Below are positions 1 to 5,616 of a stretch of 5,616 nt of DNA, piece by piece (position 1 is the first letter of the stretch; every line of letters begins with the position of its first letter). This DNA comes from Porticoccaceae bacterium UBA1117. GTDB lineage: Bacteria > Pseudomonadota > Gammaproteobacteria > Pseudomonadales > Porticoccaceae. The notes below the pieces were generated by a model that was given only the letters and a program-made list of their open reading frames with translations, ran no database searches and was not told where the DNA came from. The stretch lies in the NCBI GenBank assembly GCA_002313335.1, contig DCBC01000024.1, positions 1-5,616 on the forward strand, read 5' to 3'. Position numbers and translations under genes: made by a program.

Positions 1-1206
1 ATGAAAAAAAGCGCCTTCTTTGATTTTTTTAATAACACGGATGCCTCCCAGTTCACTGAGATTTTGCAAATAGGTATTGAAGATCAAGATTATATTAATT
101 GGAATGAATTTTTATTGCCAAAGGATTACGGCAATGCAGAGGAGGAGTATTGGGCAATTCGCAAAAGCTGCGCCTTATTTGATGTATCTCCAATCCGAAA
201 AATTAGCATTAGAGGGCTAGCTGCGAGTCGATTATTAGATCATGTGTTAACGCGACCGGTCAGTAGTGCTGAGAATATGCGCGGTATTTATGTCGCATAC
301 TGCAATCAGGATGGCAGTATGAAAGATGATTCAATCCTCTATAAATTTTCCCATGATGACTATCTTTTAATGCCTTCTGATATCGATCATTCAGCGTATC
401 TGAACTCATTTCGTGAGCACTTAGCTATTGGTCCTGATGACTTAACCATCACTGATTGCACTGATGATTGGCATGGAGTTGCGGTTCAGGGCCCGCAGTC
501 AGCATCGGTGCTTGCGTCGATGGGTTTTGATCAGGTTGATCAACTGCAGCCTTTTGAGGTCCGTCACTACACTGTTTCAAACTCCAATGTTGTGGTTGCT
601 CGAATGGGATTTACGGCTGATTTAGGTTACGAGGTGTGGTTTCAGCCCAACTTTACTCCTGTATTTCAGTCATTAATTCAACGTGTGAGACACACTAAGA
701 CTATCGCTCTGCCTGGCTATGGACTAACTGCGTTAGATGCGTGCCGTTTAGAGGGTGCACTTATTGTTGCGGGTTGGGATTTTTCAACCGAAGCTGATCC
801 TGATCCAGCGTTTATGCGATCGCCCTTTGAGGTTGGTTTGGGGTGGTTAGTGAATCTTAAAGGACAAGATTTCGTGGGCCGTAATGCGCTTATTCAGCAC
901 ACGACTGGTGGACAGCAGTTTGTACTGCGTCAGTTTAAAATTGATCGGTATTGTGATGTCCAAGATGGTATCGCGGTGTATGCCATGGTCAATGGCTCGC
1001 AGGAGACGATTGGTTCGGTCAACTGCTCAGCTTGGTCTTGGGGGCTAGAGAGTCTTATTGGTAATCTGTCCGTAAACTACCATCACTCAGACTGCGTAGA
1101 CGCATGGCTTATTATTAAGAGTGAGCGTTTTGATATGAGACTTAGCCGTGGACCCTTTTTTAAACATCCTCGCCGTAACCAGACGCCAGCCGCTTTCTTA
1201 GATTAG
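1..1206 (+). CDS. GcvT/DmdA-like folate-dependent aminomethyltransferase or demethylase family protein
   Basis: This is a 401-residue cytoplasmic protein of the glycine-cleavage T-protein family, whose members move a one-carbon unit from a substrate to tetrahydrofolate. The folate-binding GcvT domain spans about residues 45-290 and a C-terminal barrel domain about 305-395. Visible family motifs are the GSMKDD loop (105-110), matching the GG-x-x-DD loop of T-proteins with its conserved Asp; AVQGPQS (161-167); RMGFTADLGYEVW (201-213); GLTALDACRLEGA (241-253); and SPFEVGLGWLVN (274-285). The N-terminus (about 38 residues before FLLP) and general layout recall the DMSP demethylase DmdA more than housekeeping GcvT. 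No gcvH or gcvP lies nearby, which also argues against a glycine-cleavage role. The substrate is unknown; sarcosine- or dimethylglycine-type, sulfonium or O-methyl substrates are all possible. The ATG is the first base of the window, so its ribosome site and any upstream start are not visible, although the N-terminal length fits the family. Its 3' end overlaps the convergent flavoprotein gene by 9 bp. Confidence 0.85.
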   Translation: MKKSAFFDFFNNTDASQFTEILQIGIEDQDYINWNEFLLPKDYGNAEEEYWAIRKSCALFDVSPIRKISIRGLAASRLLDHVLTRPVSSAENMRGIYVAYCNQDGSMKDDSILYKFSHDDYLLMPSDIDHSAYLNSFREHLAIGPDDLTITDCTDDWHGVAVQGPQSASVLASMGFDQVDQLQPFEVRHYTVSNSNVVVARMGFTADLGYEVWFQPNFTPVFQSLIQRVRHTKTIALPGYGLTALDACRLEGALIVAGWDFSTEADPDPAFMRSPFEVGLGWLVNLKGQDFVGRNALIQHTTGGQQFVLRQFKIDRYCDVQDGIAVYAMVNGSQETIGSVNCSAWSWGLESLIGNLSVNYHHSDCVDAWLIIKSERFDMRLSRGPFFKHPRRNQTPAAFLD

Positions 1207-4200
1207 TGACGTTTCTCCGAGCCCATTTACCCCTTGTTTGGTGAGTTCGATAATCAATGCTTTTGTATTAATAGACTGAACGGAGGTGTTGTTTTTCAGT
1301 GCAATAGCCGCTGCGGTGCCGGTTGCTTGGCCCATCGTCATGCATTGTGGCATTCCGCGCACTGAGGCAAAAGCTTTGGGGTCTGCGCAAACGATGCGTC
1401 CAGCAAACATTAGGTTTGTGATATTCGCGGGAATTAATGATCTAAATGGAATGGTGTAATACCCCCCTTGATCGACTATCGCCTCATGGGTCATGCTTGC
1501 GTCTGAGCGCATAACGTCATCAATTGGGTTATCACAACATACGATTCCATCGGAAAATTTCGTACCTTTGGCCAGATCTTCACCCGTTATTTTATACACG
1601 GCCTCTAGTTTTCGAGTTTCACGGACGCCCACTGTTGGTGATAGCAGTGTCATGTAAGCCTTTTCAAACCCTGGCACATCGGAACGAAGAAACTGCGCTA
1701 ATTGATGACAGCGCCGTCGACCTTCCTGCGTTGCCTGTCCTATCGCAACTGGGTTAGTTCCATCAACGCCGCGCACATGAACGGAGTTACAAAAAACACT
1801 GCCATGATGAAACCCCTTCATTAAATAGAGTTTAGCTAGGTCCGGATGTAGTCTTTTTTCATTGATTCCTTTGGCTGCAAAATTAGTAAAATACGGGTCC
1901 GGCTCGGCAAAGGTATCGTCCCAGTTAACACCTACCATGTGAAAGGAACAGGTAACACCCATGGTATTACCCTTTATGTCCCCCACTGTATAGGGTACCC
2001 CAGCTTTGGCTGATAGGTCCCCATCGCCTGAGCAATCAATGACTATTGCTGCGGTCACAGTAAAAGCACCGTTGCGATCAAAACAGCTGACCGACTTGAT
2101 TTGGTTACTTTCCATTGTTGGCTCAATAGCCGATGCATTGAGGCGTACATTGACCCCAGCATGTTCAAGCATTTCGAACATAGTTAATGTTGCTATATCA
2201 TGATCATATACAATTTCAGGGCCAAAATTGGCCAAGGTACAGGGACGTTTTTCAGCCGCGGGTGGATGCATTTTTTCTAGCCGCTCGGTCAGTTCACCCA
2301 TTAGGCCACCAACAATTTTATCAGCAGGATAAGCGGCTCCCCAAGGCATTCCCGGGCAAAATGCCATTACTCCACCGACTTTGCTGGTTGCCTCAAGAAG
2401 AATTACATTGAGTCCTTGGCGACCTGCGGCTACTGCCGCTCCGAAGCCTGCCGTTCCACCGCCAATCACTAAAACATCGGTTTGCTCTTGATGATTCAAA
2501 ATCAGTTTCCCTTTAATCGTAGTTATCTATGGCGACTAAAAGCATGGTCTTGCCAGGGCCTTTGCTTTTGCAGGTTGCAAATTTGAATCCTTTGTGCAGA
2601 TAAGTCAAATTCATAACATTACCAACATCATCAAATTATTAGCGGGACTGAATACGACTAAAAGCGTACAGTATTCAGTAAGGGTTGTTTATCCCAACCT
2701 ATAGGCCACGAATGCAGGTTGCTTTGGTATAGTTATACTCAAAGCGTTTCAAAATTACTGAGATTTCGTTAACCCAGAATGAAAAACTACGATGCAATCA
2801 TTATTGGAGCGGGCCACAATGGTCTTACTAACGCCGCTTTTTTAGCCAAGGCTGGTTTAGATGTTGTTGTTTTAGAAAAGAATGATTATATCGGTGGTGC
2901 GACCGCAAGTCTGGAGTTACACAAAGACTGGAAATATTCAAACTGCTCTTATGTGTGCAGTCTATTCAGGCCTGAGATCTATCAAGCGCTAGATTTAGGT
3001 CGGCATGGATTAGAGGTTGTTCCGCTCCAAGGCAGTGTGACCTTTAAACAAAATGGGGATTATCTGGGCAGTTATCATCAGCCCACACTCTGGCGGCGAG
3101 AAGTTGCTAGACATTCAAAGCGTGATGCGGATGCGGCAATAAGATTTGATGCTGATCTGATGAAATGGTGTCGGCTAATTCGTGGGTTTTTACTGCGGAC
3201 ACCTCCTGATCCAGCTTCTTTTAAAATCCGAGATGCGATGGAATTTGCCTATCTTTTAAAGCGATTTTATAGTCTTAGTGAAAGTCAGATTTATGAGTTT
3301 ATTCGTTTTTTTACCATGTCGATTGCTGAGTATCTTGAGCAGTACTTTGAGAGTGATGTGATTTTGGCGCACTTTTCTGGTGGTAGTATCATCGGTACTG
3401 GACTGGGTGTGTATTCTCCGGGGACAGCTTACGTATTACTACACCATGCAATGGGTGATGTTGATGGAAATGTCGGTTCATGGGGATTTGCTCGCGGTGG
3501 TATGGGGTCAGTTTCTGCGGCTATTGGTTCTGCTTTTAAGTCTTATGGTGGTGAAATTCGTACCAATGCCGAGGTACAAAATATAGTGGTTAAAGGCCGC
3601 AAAGCGACCGGTGTAATGTTAGCTTCTGGTGAGCAGATTTGTGCCAAGACAGTGGTTTCTAATCTTGATGCTAAGCGCACATTTCTTAGTCTGATGCATG
3701 CCAAGGATATGCCTGCAGACTTAGTCAAACGTGCTGAGAACTTTAAAATACGAGGATCCTCTGGCAAGGTGAATATTGCTCTTGATGGTATGCCTGAATT
3801 TCCAGCGCTACCCAAAGGCTCTCCGCTGACCCTTGGGCACATGCATTTTACCGATACGCTTGAGCGACTAGAGCGAGCTTACGATGATTGGAAGGATGAT
3901 CGATGGTCACAAGATCCGTATGTCGATATGGTCATTCCAACACAATATGACCCCACTATGGCGCCTCCTGGAAAGCATATGATGTCGGTATTCGTGCAGT
4001 ATTGTCCGGTTGAGGCAGACGGTGGGTGGACTGATGCTAAACGCGATGCTTTTGGCGCTGCAGTGATTAATCAAATAGCCGATTACAGCCCTAATTTTAA
4101 AGACCTAATATTACATGCTGAGATTCGTACTCCGCGTGAGCTTGAAGCTGAAGTGGGATTGACGGAGGGTAATATCTTCCAAGGTGAGTTAACGTTGGAT

Positions 4201-5616
4201 CAGTTGATGTTTAACCGCCCATTCCCAGGCTATGCTCAGTATCGTGGGCCGGTAAAAAATATGTATATGTGTAGTTCCTCAAACCATCCTGGTGGTGGTG
4301 TGATGGGAGCACCAGGTGCAAATGCAGCACGTGAAATCCTTCGCGACCTTGGTAAAACTGATACTACTCCAGAGGACTTTGGCGATGACTAAGTCTAACT
4401 CAGTGGTGATTATTGGCGGTGGCCATAATGGCTTAATCTGTGCCACTTATCTGGCTAAGGCAGGTCATCAAGTTCAGTTACTCGAAGCTAGAGACAAGGT
4501 GGGCGGTGGAGCATGTACATCATCTTTTGCCGACGGTTACAGTACCTCTGGTTTGGCACATGTTCTCTACGGACTCAATGCTAAGGTCTGTAAAGACCTA
4601 AAGCTCAATATTGGAAGTTCTTCATCTATCCAGCCCGTGGATACGATTTCACTGCAGCTTGATGGTGACCATGTAACGCTAGGTCGTGCTGATGTGTCAG
4701 CAAAGAGTCTTTCCTCAAAAGATCTTGAGGCTTATAGGGCGTTTAAAAAAGAATTTCGAGGCTATGCCAAGGCGCTTCAACCGTTGATGATGAACACACC
4801 ACCACGACTCAAGGACATGGACAAAAAAGATAAATTAACCTTAGCGAAATTGGGCTGGAGTCTGCGCTTTGGTCTTGGCACTGATTCGATGCGTGAGTTT
4901 CTTCGTGTTGGCGGCATTAATATCTATGATGTCCTCAATGAAGTATTTGATAGCCCTGCGCTGAAGGGAGCAATTTCTGTTGATGCCATTTTGGGTCAAC
5001 ACATGGGTCCGCGCACGCCCAACACAGTATTGACCTACTTGCAGCGGTTATGGGGAGAGACTCAGGCAGCTCAGAGTATTCCCATGGGAGGTATGGGTAA
5101 GGTTTCAGCGATGCTGGAAAGAGTGGCGATCGATGCGGGTGTGGCCATAAGGACCGGGGCCAAAGTGTCTAAAATTATAGTTGAAAATGGCCGTTCACAG
5201 GGTGTTATTCTTCAGTCCGGTGAGCGTATCGAGGCCAACATTGTGGTTTCTAACGCTGATGCTAAAACTACCTTTATCGATTTGGTTGGAGCACCGCAGT
5301 TAGATGCGATGTTCTGTCATCGGGTTAACTCGGTACGCCAACATGGCGATGTTGCCAAATTACACTTTGCTCTGACTGAATTACCCACTTTTAGCGGTTT
5401 ATCTTTGCAGCAATTGTCGCAGCGCTTAATTATTGCGCCTGACATGCGTTATGTAGAGCATGCGTTTAATTATTCTAAATACGGTGAGTTTTCAGATAAC
5501 CCGGTATTGGAAATGACTATTCCCAGTGTGGGCGATTCTTCTTTAGCACCTGCTGGACACCATGTAATGTCAGTATCAGCTACGTTTGCGCCCTACCATT
5601 TAAAAGAGGGTTGGCA

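Overview
The window holds four protein genes and one regulatory gap, and encodes a small metabolic locus built from a folate-type methyltransferase and three flavoproteins. By eye the base composition is moderate (mid-40s % GC). Shine-Dalgarno sites, an ATGACTAA-type gene overlap and sigma70-like promoter elements indicate a bacterium. The protein types and composition would suit a marine gammaproteobacterium, but this is a weak inference because no rRNA or other taxonomic marker is present.

Layout: (1) 1-1206, plus strand, a GcvT/DmdA-like tetrahydrofolate-dependent aminomethyltransferase or demethylase family protein. (2) 1198-2499, minus strand, an FAD-dependent oxidoreductase of the FAD_oxidored (PF12831) type, converging on gene 1 with a 9-bp overlap and starting at a TTG codon. 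(3) 2500-2778, a 279-bp divergent intergenic region with a candidate promoter in each direction, a perfect 9-bp inverted repeat and two families of short direct repeats. (4) 2779-4392, plus strand, a complete PYROXD2-like/COG1233 flavoprotein. (5) 4385 to the window end, plus strand, a second COG1233 flavoprotein paralogous to the first, overlapping it by 8 bp and cut off by the window edge before its C-terminal FAD-binding part.

How they may work together: the two COG1233 genes are almost certainly co-transcribed and translationally coupled, so they may act on the same or successive substrates or as a pair. The PF12831 gene is divergent from them and probably shares their control region. The GcvT-like gene lies at the other side and could supply one-carbon transfer from a methylated substrate to tetrahydrofolate. 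A pathway for demethylation and oxidation of a methylated small molecule is a reasonable hypothesis. No substrate can be read from the sequence. No mobile elements, CRISPR arrays, tRNA or rRNA genes were seen.
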